Shown here one piece after another: positions 1 to 7,838 of a DNA stretch of 64,000 bases; within the stretch, counting starts at the first letter, position 1; each line of letters starts with the position of its first letter. The stretch spans positions 1 to 64,000 of the forward strand of contig JBBALI010000020.1 in assembly GCA_040403095.1 (NCBI GenBank), given 5' to 3'. Under the pieces are notes generated by a model. The model saw only the letters and a program-made list of their open reading frames with translations. It was not told where the DNA came from and ran no database searches. Source of the DNA: JAQVCM01 sp040403095. Lineage in GTDB: Bacteria; Bacteroidota; Bacteroidia; Flavobacteriales_D; Crocinitomicaceae. The translations under genes were made by a program, and so were the position numbers.

Positions 1-1
1 T

Positions 2-130
2 GGTGGAATAGCAGGAGTATTTTTAGTGATTTTGGCCTATGTTTATTACTCTTCACAAATGATTTTTATTGGTGCAAAATTTACTTCTGTTTATGCCAAT
101 GTTTCCGGAAATCCGATAAAAGTTAGGTGA
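2..130 (+). CDS. YihY/BrkB family inner-membrane protein, C-terminal fragment
   Basis: Only the last 42 codons are in the window; the reading frame is open from base 2 and stops with TGA at 128-130. The visible peptide has a hydrophobic helix followed by YYSSQMIFIGAKFTSVYA, which matches the end of the last membrane segment of YihY/BrkB (UPF0761) proteins, where a Y-S-x-Q-I-x-F-x-G-A-x-F pattern is typical. The family is an integral inner-membrane protein of uncertain biochemical role, sometimes mis-called ribonuclease BN. The gene runs toward the regulator downstream. The call rests on a short conserved tail. Confidence 0.7.
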   Translation, partial: GGIAGVFLVILAYVYYSSQMIFIGAKFTSVYANVSGNPIKVR

Positions 131-195
131 AATTTTCAAGACTTACCTGTGGTTTTTGAGAAAATATAATCCAAATGATTGTTTATTACAAAATA

Positions 196-237
196 ATGAT
201 TAATTTTCCGTCATTAAATTGTTTATATATTAATCAT
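196..237 (+). promoter_or_regulatory. inverted repeat overlapping the start codon of the S24 regulator gene
   Basis: ATGATTAAT (196-204) and its exact reverse complement ATTAATCAT (229-237) are separated by 24 bp. The right arm covers the first two bases of the ATG at 236. A dyad over the translation start of a helix-turn-helix gene is a usual layout for autorepression; this role is inferred from position only. The arms are AT-rich, so chance is possible. Confidence 0.4.
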
Positions 238-1042
238 GAAGATTGGACAGAATATCAAATTGCTTCGCAAAAGGTTAGGAAAATCCCAAGAAGAAGTCGC
301 AACTGTTTTTGGTTTAACTAGATCAAGTTATAGTGGTTATGAAAATGGCGTAGCTGACCCTGGAATTGATACTTTAATTCAAGTAAGTGATTATTTCAAG
401 ATTCCGTTGGATACATTAATGCGCAAAGATTTCAATGAATTTACAACCACTGAATGGGAATCAATTGACAAAGGTTTATATGCTGATATCCAAGGAAAAA
501 ATATTCGTATTTTGACTCAAATAGTGAATAATGACGATGAAGATTTAATTGAGATGATTCCTGCCAAAGCGCGCGCTGGTTATGCAGCAGGTTACGCAGA
601 TCCAGAATATTTGAAAATATTACCTACTTTTTCATTGCCTTTTTTATCCAAAAACAGAAAGTATCGCTCTTTTCCAATCATTGGAGACAGTATGCCGCCT
701 GTTGTCGAAGGATCTTATGTCGTGGCAGAGTTTATTCAAAATTGGATGACAATCAAAAATGGCACACCTTGCATTGTTGTAACTCAAGATGAAGGAATCG
801 TTTTCAAAATAGTGTATAACAATTTGATGGAATCGCAGTCTTTGCAACTTTGTTCAACCAATCCAATGTACCAGCCATACACAGTTCATGCAAATGATGT
901 TTTCGAAATGTGGAAGTTTGTAAATTACATTTCACCAGAATTGCCTGATGTGAGAATGGACGATACACAACTTGGTAAATCAATCAGTGAATTACAAAAG
1001 GAAGTGCATGAGCTTAAAAATATACTTTTAAGAGAAAAATAA
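236..1042 (+). CDS. XRE-family regulator with LexA-like S24 peptidase domain
   Basis: The 268-residue protein starts with an XRE helix-turn-helix (residues about 3-64). A LexA/CI-type S24 domain follows (about 110-230). A possible self-cleavage bond Ala114-Gly115 lies in KARAGY. The nucleophile Ser152 is in GDSM, and Lys191 in VFKIVY stands at the spacing expected for the Ser-Lys dyad. The tail (about 249-268) looks like a short coiled coil. Proteins of this build repress genes until cleavage or ligand release, classically after DNA damage. No SOS, phage or toxin genes lie next to it, so its target is unknown. Its own start overlaps an inverted repeat, suggesting autoregulation. The DIC uptake genes 600 bp downstream are another possible target. 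Confidence 0.85.
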   Translation: MKIGQNIKLLRKRLGKSQEEVATVFGLTRSSYSGYENGVADPGIDTLIQVSDYFKIPLDTLMRKDFNEFTTTEWESIDKGLYADIQGKNIRILTQIVNNDDEDLIEMIPAKARAGYAAGYADPEYLKILPTFSLPFLSKNRKYRSFPIIGDSMPPVVEGSYVVAEFIQNWMTIKNGTPCIVVTQDEGIVFKIVYNNLMESQSLQLCSTNPMYQPYTVHANDVFEMWKFVNYISPELPDVRMDDTQLGKSISELQKEVHELKNILLREK

Positions 1043-1145
1043 TCATTGATTATTAGTCTGTTAAATTCCGTTGTTGTTAATTTTTACCTAAAATTTTTCA
1101 CGGCGTCCAAAAAAGTATCAACTTTGAGTCATAAATTGGTTTTTA

Positions 1146-1493
1146 ATGTTTAAACAATCCATAGCTAGAATCTTTTGTATTTTAACAGTTTTCCTACTGT
1201 CTAGCAATGTTGTTTTATCTGCTGTTCCATTTCCAAAAGCAAATGGAAAAACAACTATATCTAAAAGCCAATCCTTTTCTCCTTTTGTTGATTTAGATCA
1301 CGATGCAACCTACATCCTTGAAAAAGAAGATCCGTTAGAGGACTTAGATTTTGTTGTTACAATACCATTTTATCAACATTTTGAATTTTCAGGGAGTAAT
1401 GATACCGAAAAGGTAAAACATTTGTACAAAGTTAGTGGTCCTCACTTTAAGATTGCACCAATTTGGTTATTGGTCCGACAAATTATCATCTAG
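1146..1493 (+). CDS. small secreted protein of unknown function
   Basis: This 115-residue protein has a convincing N-terminal signal sequence (about residues 1-26: basic MFKQ start, hydrophobic core, then an SAVPF cleavage-like region). The rest is mostly polar, with an acidic patch EKEDPLEDLDF around residue 60 and a hydrophobic end IWLLVRQIII. I do not recognise a family. It stands alone between the regulator and dabA, 175 bp upstream of the latter. A link with the carbon-uptake genes is possible from position but has no other support. Confidence 0.6.
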   Translation: MFKQSIARIFCILTVFLLSSNVVLSAVPFPKANGKTTISKSQSFSPFVDLDHDATYILEKEDPLEDLDFVVTIPFYQHFEFSGSNDTEKVKHLYKVSGPHFKIAPIWLLVRQIII

Positions 1494-1623
1494 AATTTAT
1501 TTACTGTTTGTTTTTAGGCGGTTTAGTTTGCCTCAATTCGTTTTGTCTATTTTTTATTTAGTCAAAACAAGACAAATATTTTTTTAATTGATTGAATTTT
1601 AGATTCTTCACTTAAAGAAAATG

Positions 1624-1644
1624 TCAATTGATTTCATCAATTGA
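1624..1644 (+). promoter_or_regulatory. 21-bp perfect dyad upstream of dabA
   Basis: Nine-base arms TCAATTGAT (1624-1632) and ATCAATTGA (1636-1644) flank TTC, giving a perfect dyad that ends 23 bp before the dabA ATG. Each arm also contains the self-palindrome TCAATTGA. The inner TTGAT-N3-ATCAA resembles the T-N11-A geometry of LysR-type sites. No T-run follows, so it is not a terminator. Operator function is inferred. Confidence 0.5.
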
Positions 1645-1667
1645 TTTAATAATTAAATTCTTGAATT

Positions 1668-4169
1668 ATGAAAATGGATAATTCAGTTTTTGATCTGCAC
1701 AAAGCGTTGCATGATTTAAAACATTTTTTGCCAGCCCAGGCACCATTGAAAGATTTCATTCACCACAATACCCTACACGCATTTCAAGACAAGTATTTTT
1801 TTGATGCTTTGAACGAAGCGAGTACTATGTTTGGATACATTACTTCACTTTCGATAGGTGAATATAGAGCACTTTTCGAACAAGGTAAAATTGACAAAAA
1901 AATACTTGACAGAACGATCATAGAAAAGAAAGGAACACTTCAGTCTTTAATATGGTCTAACAAAGTCTATCATGCTCAATATATTGAAGAAACAGAACAA
2001 AGAGTTGGTGTATTAAGATCCAATTGGAAAACACAGTATAAAATCGATCTAGATTCAATGGTTCATCCTAATATGTTTAGGATTTTATGCAGTTATTTAG
2101 ATCAAGGAATTTCAATTTGGAATTTCCCTGGAGAAAATAAGTCTTTTCTTTCGGCACTTAGAGAGCTAGAAAAAAATAGTTTTGTTAGTTTCTTTAAGAA
2201 TAAACGCGCGAAGTCAATTCTATTAGAAGGGAATTATAACGTTGAAAGTTTACTGAAAATTTTAATTGGTGATGCTTCGCTTTTCGAGCAATATGTCTTC
2301 GATCAGCAGTTTGCACATCCAGGTTGGTCTGGATTAGTTGCTACAATTGAAAGTATGCCACAAACACTTTTAGATAAAAAGAATATTAGTTTAGAAGAGT
2401 TAATTATTTTTGAATCACTACTTGAAATTGATGTATTGGATTCACATTTTGGTGAGATTTGGGCTCCATTGGGAGAAAAAGTTCCTGAAATATCAACTCC
2501 TTTATTTGCTCCGTTTGTGAAAGGTGAACTCAATGAGGTTTTAGAGATTTGGCAAGAAGCTTATGAATGGACATATTATGACCAAGTTTTAGCTGGAATT
2601 AAGATTCAAGCAAACGAAATCAAGAAAAATTCTAAATCATTTCAAGCTTTTTTCTGCATCGATGATAGAGAATGTTCAATTCGAAGACATGTTGAAAGTC
2701 TAGATTCTGAAGCTGAAACATTTGGAACTCCAGGACATTTTAATTTGGATTTTTATTATAAACCAGAAAATGGAAATTTCCATACAAAGGTTTGTCCAGC
2801 TCCCTTGACACCAAAATATTTGATTAAAGAAATCGAAAATAAATCCAAACAAAAGAAAGATTTTCATTTCAACACAAACACTCATGGTTTGTTTGTTGGG
2901 TGGATTTTGACCCATACCTTGGGTTTGTGGTCAGGTTTTAGATTGTTTTGGAGCATTTTTAGACCAGGTGATAGTCCTTCGGCAGTTTCGTCTTTTCGCC
3001 ACATGGATCCAAATTCAATGTTGACAATCGAAAACAAATCTTTAGCTGATCGTGAAGATGATTTGCAGATTGGGTTTACAGTTCCTGAAATGACTGACAG
3101 ACTAGAAGGATTATTGAAAAGCACTGGTGCGGTCAAAGATTTTGCAGATATCGTTTATTTGATTGGTCATGGTGCAAGCAGCGTAAACAATACACATTAT
3201 GCAGGTTATGATTGTGGTGCATGCTCTGGTCGTCCGGGTTCAGTGAATGCTAGAGTTATGAGCGATATTGCAAATAACCCCAAAGTACGAACCTTATTGG
3301 CTGAAAGAGGAATTATAATTCCCAATTCAACTCAATTTTTAGGCGCTTTACACGATACGACGAAAGACGATATCATTTATTTTGATGAGCAAGTTTTGAA
3401 TGAATCGAATAAAAAGATGCACGAGGGAAATAAAATCATTTTTCTAGATGCATTGGATTTAAATGCCAAGGAACGTTCAAGAAAATTCATGTCTATAGAT
3501 TCGCACAAAACGGCTAAAAAAGTGCACAAAAAAGTACGTTTGAGAACCGTTTCATTGTTTGAACCAAGACCAGAATTGAATCATGCGACAAATACCTTGT
3601 GTTTGATTGGAAGAAGATCTATGACCAAAGGTATCATGTTAGATAGAAGAGCGTTTCTAAATTCATTTGACTACCGAGTAGATCCAGACGGGCGGTTTTT
3701 GTTAAACATTTTAAATGCCGCTGCACCAGTGAGCGGTGGAATCAATCTTGAATATTATTTCTCTCGAGTTGACAATCAAAAATTGGGTGCAGGAACAAAA
3801 TTACCTCATAATGTGATGGGATTAATAGGTGTTGCAAACGGAATTGATGGCGATTTAAGACCAGGTTTACCCAGTCAAATGATTGAAGTGCATGATCCTT
3901 TGAGATTGATGATGGTTGTAGAACATTTCCCAGAAGTTGTGTTGGATACGATTCAAAGAAATCCAGCTACTTACGAATGGTTCAAAAATGAATGGGTTAA
4001 ACTAGCAGTTTGTCATCCTGAAACAAAAGAAATATTTGTTTTTAAAGATGGACAGATGAGCATTTACAATCCAATGAAATCCAATTTAGAAGAAGTAAAA
4101 AATATGGACGATTTGGTTGAATCAGGTGAAGATACATTTCCAGTTTTATTAATCAATAATCAAAAATAA
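1668..4169 (+). CDS. dabA: DabA, inorganic-carbon transporter zinc subunit (UPF0753/DUF2309)
   Basis: This 833-residue protein matches DabA, the cytoplasmic beta-carbonic-anhydrase-like subunit of the DAB energy-coupled CO2/bicarbonate uptake complex. The four expected zinc-site residues are present: Cys330 and Asp332 in FFCIDDRE, His501 in LIGHGAS and Cys516 in YDCGACSG. The Cys-to-His (171) and His-to-Cys (15) spacings agree with the characterised Halothiobacillus DabA (173 and 15). In that system DabA hydrates CO2 unidirectionally, driven by cation flux through DabB. The neighbouring dabB starts 3 bp after the stop codon, so the two are co-translated. ATG 1668 is used; a second ATG two codons later is possible. 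In a heterotroph the system would supply bicarbonate for carboxylation reactions. Confidence 0.93.
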   Translation: MKMDNSVFDLHKALHDLKHFLPAQAPLKDFIHHNTLHAFQDKYFFDALNEASTMFGYITSLSIGEYRALFEQGKIDKKILDRTIIEKKGTLQSLIWSNKVYHAQYIEETEQRVGVLRSNWKTQYKIDLDSMVHPNMFRILCSYLDQGISIWNFPGENKSFLSALRELEKNSFVSFFKNKRAKSILLEGNYNVESLLKILIGDASLFEQYVFDQQFAHPGWSGLVATIESMPQTLLDKKNISLEELIIFESLLEIDVLDSHFGEIWAPLGEKVPEISTPLFAPFVKGELNEVLEIWQEAYEWTYYDQVLAGIKIQANEIKKNSKSFQAFFCIDDRECSIRRHVESLDSEAETFGTPGHFNLDFYYKPENGNFHTKVCPAPLTPKYLIKEIENKSKQKKDFHFNTNTHGLFVGWILTHTLGLWSGFRLFWSIFRPGDSPSAVSSFRHMDPNSMLTIENKSLADREDDLQIGFTVPEMTDRLEGLLKSTGAVKDFADIVYLIGHGASSVNNTHYAGYDCGACSGRPGSVNARVMSDIANNPKVRTLLAERGIIIPNSTQFLGALHDTTKDDIIYFDEQVLNESNKKMHEGNKIIFLDALDLNAKERSRKFMSIDSHKTAKKVHKKVRLRTVSLFEPRPELNHATNTLCLIGRRSMTKGIMLDRRAFLNSFDYRVDPDGRFLLNILNAAAPVSGGINLEYYFSRVDNQKLGAGTKLPHNVMGLIGVANGIDGDLRPGLPSQMIEVHDPLRLMMVVEHFPEVVLDTIQRNPATYEWFKNEWVKLAVCHPETKEIFVFKDGQMSIYNPMKSNLEEVKNMDDLVESGEDTFPVLLINNQK

Positions 4170-4172
4170 GAG

Positions 4173-6041
4173 ATGGAAAATTACATTCAAATTTTCGTAT
4201 TGATTCCACTTGTTGGATTTATTCTGAGCCTTTTTATCCCTAAGAAAAATGAGAATTTTATTTCATGGTTTTCTTTTTCAACTGTTGGTTTACAATTGGT
4301 ATTAGCCATCGTTTTTTCGGTTTATTGGTTGTTTAATCACCATCATGTGATAGATTTACGAGGTATTACCGTGTTTGAGACCAAGGATTACAGTTTTTAT
4401 TTAGATTTTTATTTCGATAAGATCACTGTTGTTTTCCTTCTAATTGGTGCTTTGCTCACTTTTATGATAACAGTTTACAGCCGTTATTACTTGCATCGAG
4501 AAGAAGGCTACAAGAGATTTTTCAATGTGATTTTATTCTTTTTCAGTGGATTTAACATTGTTATTTTTTCTGGAAATTTAGAAACCATGTTCATTGGTTG
4601 GGAAATTTTAGGAATCTCATCTTTCTTGTTGATAGCATTTTATAGAGATAGATATTTGCCAGTTAAAAATGCGGTGAAAGTCTTTTCAATTTACAGAATT
4701 GGTGATGTTGGTTTGATTTTAGCAATGTGGTTGAGTCACCATTTGTGGCATTCAAATATTTCATTTTCAGCGCTTAACAACTACAGTCTTGTGCACGAGC
4801 ATTTGTCAAGTCACACTTTTGTAGGTGCATTGATTTCCTTGATGATTTTTGTTTCGGCCGCGGCAAAATCTGCTCAATTGCCATTCTCTTCTTGGTTGCC
4901 GAGAGCAATGGAAGGACCAACACCGTCAAGTGCCATTTTTTATGGTTCATTGTCCGTCCACATTGGTGCTTTCATCATGCTGAGAACTTTTCATTTTTGG
5001 GAACATCAGTTTTCAATTCGAATATTCATAGCCGCCGTTGGATTGACAACAAGCATTGTTGCTACTTTGACTGCTAGAGTTCAATCTTCTGTTAAAAGCC
5101 AAATTGCCTATTCTTCAATCGCGCAAATCGGGTTGATTTTCATTGAAATAGCTGCAGGATTGGAAGTTTTTGCACTGATACACATCGCAGGTAACGCATT
5201 TTTGAGAACTTACCAATTATTGGTTTCGCCTTCAGTTGTGAGCTATAAAATCCGTGAGCAATTTTACAATTTCATTCCCCGTCACAAAACAATTGAAGAT
5301 TCATTGCCTAAAAAGATAGAAAATTCATTGTATTTGTTGAGTTTGAAAGAGTGGAATTTAGATTCATTCATGTATCGATATTTGTGGAATCCTTTGAAAA
5401 GATTGGGGAATAAATTGAGTTTCTTGACTTTCAAAACATTGTTCTGGATTTTTGCTCCAATGTACCTGGTTGGATTTGTATTGATGCTTTACAGAAGCTC
5501 TCTCGATCCAATTTTGGTAAAATACCTTCCTGGAGTTTTCGCTTTCGTGGGATTAATTTTGGTTATCAAATCATTTACAGAGCGAAAAAGTGTAAGAATG
5601 AGTTGGATTCTAGTGATTTTGAATCACTTCTGGATTGCGATGGCCATTTCATTCAATGAACACTTTGATTTCATGCACATTATTCTCTATTTGAGTGGAG
5701 TGGTGATATTTGGAATCATTGGCTTTATTGCAATTTTGAGATTGAAGAGAATCGAAGGAAAATTGGACATGAATCAATTTCAAGGTCATATTTATGAACA
5801 TCCAAAAATTGCTTTGGTCTTTTTGATTTCCTGTTTAGGTTTAGCCGGTTTTCCAATCACACCAACATTTGTAGGTGAAGATTTGATTTTCTCTCACATT
5901 CACGAAGAACAAATTTTCCTTGCGTTTTTTGTTGCTTTGAGCTTTATTATAGATGGATTGGCTTTAATTAGAATTTACGCAAGGGTTTTCCTTGGACCTC
6001 ACAGTAAAACATATCACCAAATTGCAAAAAGATCTTCTTGA
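4173..6041 (+). CDS. dabB: DabB, proton-conducting membrane subunit (NuoL/MrpA-like)
   Basis: The 622-residue polytopic protein belongs to the NADH-quinone oxidoreductase subunit 5 / Mrp antiporter superfamily. Signature segments are FIGWEILGISSFLLIAFYRD (about residue 140) and the loop AKSAQLPFSSWLPRAMEGPT (about 230-250), which carries the lysine and proline pattern of proton-channel subunits. Many transmembrane helices cover the whole length, including a long C-terminal part. No other complex I genes are nearby. It follows dabA by 3 bp, which is the standard dabA-dabB pairing, so it is read as the cation-conducting partner that couples membrane potential to DabA rather than as a respiratory subunit. 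Confidence 0.9.
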   Translation: MENYIQIFVLIPLVGFILSLFIPKKNENFISWFSFSTVGLQLVLAIVFSVYWLFNHHHVIDLRGITVFETKDYSFYLDFYFDKITVVFLLIGALLTFMITVYSRYYLHREEGYKRFFNVILFFFSGFNIVIFSGNLETMFIGWEILGISSFLLIAFYRDRYLPVKNAVKVFSIYRIGDVGLILAMWLSHHLWHSNISFSALNNYSLVHEHLSSHTFVGALISLMIFVSAAAKSAQLPFSSWLPRAMEGPTPSSAIFYGSLSVHIGAFIMLRTFHFWEHQFSIRIFIAAVGLTTSIVATLTARVQSSVKSQIAYSSIAQIGLIFIEIAAGLEVFALIHIAGNAFLRTYQLLVSPSVVSYKIREQFYNFIPRHKTIEDSLPKKIENSLYLLSLKEWNLDSFMYRYLWNPLKRLGNKLSFLTFKTLFWIFAPMYLVGFVLMLYRSSLDPILVKYLPGVFAFVGLILVIKSFTERKSVRMSWILVILNHFWIAMAISFNEHFDFMHIILYLSGVVIFGIIGFIAILRLKRIEGKLDMNQFQGHIYEHPKIALVFLISCLGLAGFPITPTFVGEDLIFSHIHEEQIFLAFFVALSFIIDGLALIRIYARVFLGPHSKTYHQIAKRSS

Positions 6042-6086
6042 TCTAGTTTAATAAATTGATTTCTAACGAATAAAAAAATATAAAAA

Positions 6087-7730
6087 ATGTCAAAATCAAG
6101 TAATAGATTTATTCCAGCTGATGGATTAGCGGGATTAAAACAAAATTTTTCAAAAGACGCCATGTCAGGATTCTTCGTGTTTCTATTGGCTCTACCATTA
6201 AGTTTGGGAATTGCAAAAGCATCAGATTTTCCTGCTATTTATGGAATTGTGACTGCGATTATTGGTGGGGTAGTGGTCAGCTTTTTTGCTGGATCGAGGT
6301 TAACAATCAAAGGACCTGCTGCAGGATTGATTGTGATTGCAAGTGGAGCTGTAACAGCTTTTGGTAGCGGAAATATTGGTTGGCATTTCGCTTTGGCAGC
6401 AATTGTAGTTGCAGGGATCATTCAGATACTATTTGGAGTATTTAAACTTGGTAAATTAGCTGATTTCTTTCCTAGTGCTGCAATTCATGGAATGTTGGCT
6501 GCAATTGGTATTATTATCATGTCTAAGCAGATACATACTTTACTAGGAATTGATCCAGCTGTTTTGAAAGGGAAAGAACCATTGGAATTATTAGCGATGA
6601 TTCCTTCAAGTATCATGCATGAAAATGCGCACATTGCTGAAATCGGAATTGCATGTTTAGTCTTGATGATTGTTTTGAGCTATATTAAACATCAAAAAAT
6701 TAAAAAAATTCCTGCACCATTGGTTGTTTTGGCTATTGCCATTCCACTTGGACAAGTGCTGCATATCAAAACTGAAGGTGCAATTTCAAACTTTGCTTTG
6801 GTCAAAATCGGAAATATTTTCGATGCTTTTACCCCAGGCGGTAAAGTGGGTGATTTTGTAAGTAACGGAGTCATCAACGCCGATTTCAGTGCGATTTCTT
6901 CAAATATTGGAATTTTTATACAATATGTCATTTTATTTGCCTTGATTGGAACAATCGAATCACTTTTAACTGCAAAAGCTATTGATGGATTAGATCCGTA
7001 TAGACGTAAATCAAATTTCAATAAAGATTTAATAGCAGTAGGTATCGGAAATACATTGGCTGGTTTGTTTGGTGGTTTACCTATGATTAGCGAGGTTGCT
7101 AGAAGTTCTGCGAATGTTAGCAATGGTGCTGTAACTCGTTGGGCAAATTTCTTCCATGGAATTTTCTTATTACTTGCTGTTTTTCTTGGTGTTTCTTTCA
7201 TTGAAATGATACCAAATGCAGCTTTGGCTGCCATGTTGATTTTCGTTGGTTTTAAATTGGCTCACCCAAAGGAATTTATTCACATGTGGCACCTTGGAAA
7301 AACACAATTTGTAATTTTTGTGAGTACTGTTATCGTTACTTTAGCAACGGATTTATTGATTGGAGTAGGATTTGGAATTTTGTTAAAATTCATTTTTACT
7401 TTGGCTTACGGAGCAAGTTTTAAGAGTTTATTTAAAGCCAATGTAGAAGTTAAAACAGAAGGCGAAGACGTTCAGCTTATCATTCACGATAGTCTTGTTT
7501 TCTCCAATTTATTAGGTTTCAAAAAATATTTGAATGCAATTCCAAATGGAAAAAATGTTGTAATTAATGTGAGTAAAGCAAAAATGGTAGACCACACTTC
7601 TATTATTGCAATGAATGGTTTTGTGGCAGATTACAAGGATAATGGTGGGAAAATTGAAGTGATTGGTTTTGAAAATCACAAACAATTGGGACATGCACCA
7701 ACCTCGGCCAGGGTAATTAAAATGGCTTAA
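6087..7730 (+). CDS. SulP-family anion transporter with STAS domain (bicarbonate candidate)
   Basis: The 547-residue protein has the SulP/SLC26 layout. The membrane domain (about residues 20-430) carries FFVFLLALPLSLGIAKAS and GIVTAIIGGVVVSFFAGS near the N-terminus, and a cytoplasmic STAS domain (about 450-547) includes the VDHTSI loop. SulP proteins carry sulfate, bicarbonate (BicA type) or other anions; sequence alone does not fix the substrate. The position 45 bp after dabB and before a porin gene makes bicarbonate the best guess. No sulfate-assimilation gene is in the window. Probably the third gene of the dab operon. Confidence 0.88.
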   Translation: MSKSSNRFIPADGLAGLKQNFSKDAMSGFFVFLLALPLSLGIAKASDFPAIYGIVTAIIGGVVVSFFAGSRLTIKGPAAGLIVIASGAVTAFGSGNIGWHFALAAIVVAGIIQILFGVFKLGKLADFFPSAAIHGMLAAIGIIIMSKQIHTLLGIDPAVLKGKEPLELLAMIPSSIMHENAHIAEIGIACLVLMIVLSYIKHQKIKKIPAPLVVLAIAIPLGQVLHIKTEGAISNFALVKIGNIFDAFTPGGKVGDFVSNGVINADFSAISSNIGIFIQYVILFALIGTIESLLTAKAIDGLDPYRRKSNFNKDLIAVGIGNTLAGLFGGLPMISEVARSSANVSNGAVTRWANFFHGIFLLLAVFLGVSFIEMIPNAALAAMLIFVGFKLAHPKEFIHMWHLGKTQFVIFVSTVIVTLATDLLIGVGFGILLKFIFTLAYGASFKSLFKANVEVKTEGEDVQLIIHDSLVFSNLLGFKKYLNAIPNGKNVVINVSKAKMVDHTSIIAMNGFVADYKDNGGKIEVIGFENHKQLGHAPTSARVIKMA

Positions 7731-7782
7731 TTTATCATTAATTTGCGTCTGTAAAGTAATTTATAGTATTTACTTTAAAAAA

Positions 7783-7817
7783 GGGAGAAACATCAAGTGG
7801 TTAAAGTTGTTTCTCCC
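7783..7817 (+). promoter_or_regulatory. hairpin in the 5' leader of the porin gene
   Basis: GGGAGAAACA (7783-7792) and its exact complement TGTTTCTCCC (7808-7817) form a 10-bp stem with a 15-nt loop, ending 21 bp before the porin ATG. On the plus strand no T-run follows, so it is not a terminator for sulP. On the minus strand it is followed by TTTTTT but no minus gene ends here. It could be a translation-control or mRNA-stability element, or an attenuator for differential porin expression; the function is unproven. Confidence 0.5.
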
Positions 7818-7838
7818 GGCGCATCAAAGCAAAGAGGT

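Noticed and set aside
6060..6082. ATTTCTAACGAATAAAA as a sixth 41-bp element copy
   Set aside because: Only part of the core matches, after an insertion; similarity is at the level of AT-rich chance.
6692..7234. 180-residue open frame on the minus strand
   Set aside because: It lies wholly within the SulP transporter gene; the plus-strand frame has the conserved SulP residues and this one has no recognisable domain.
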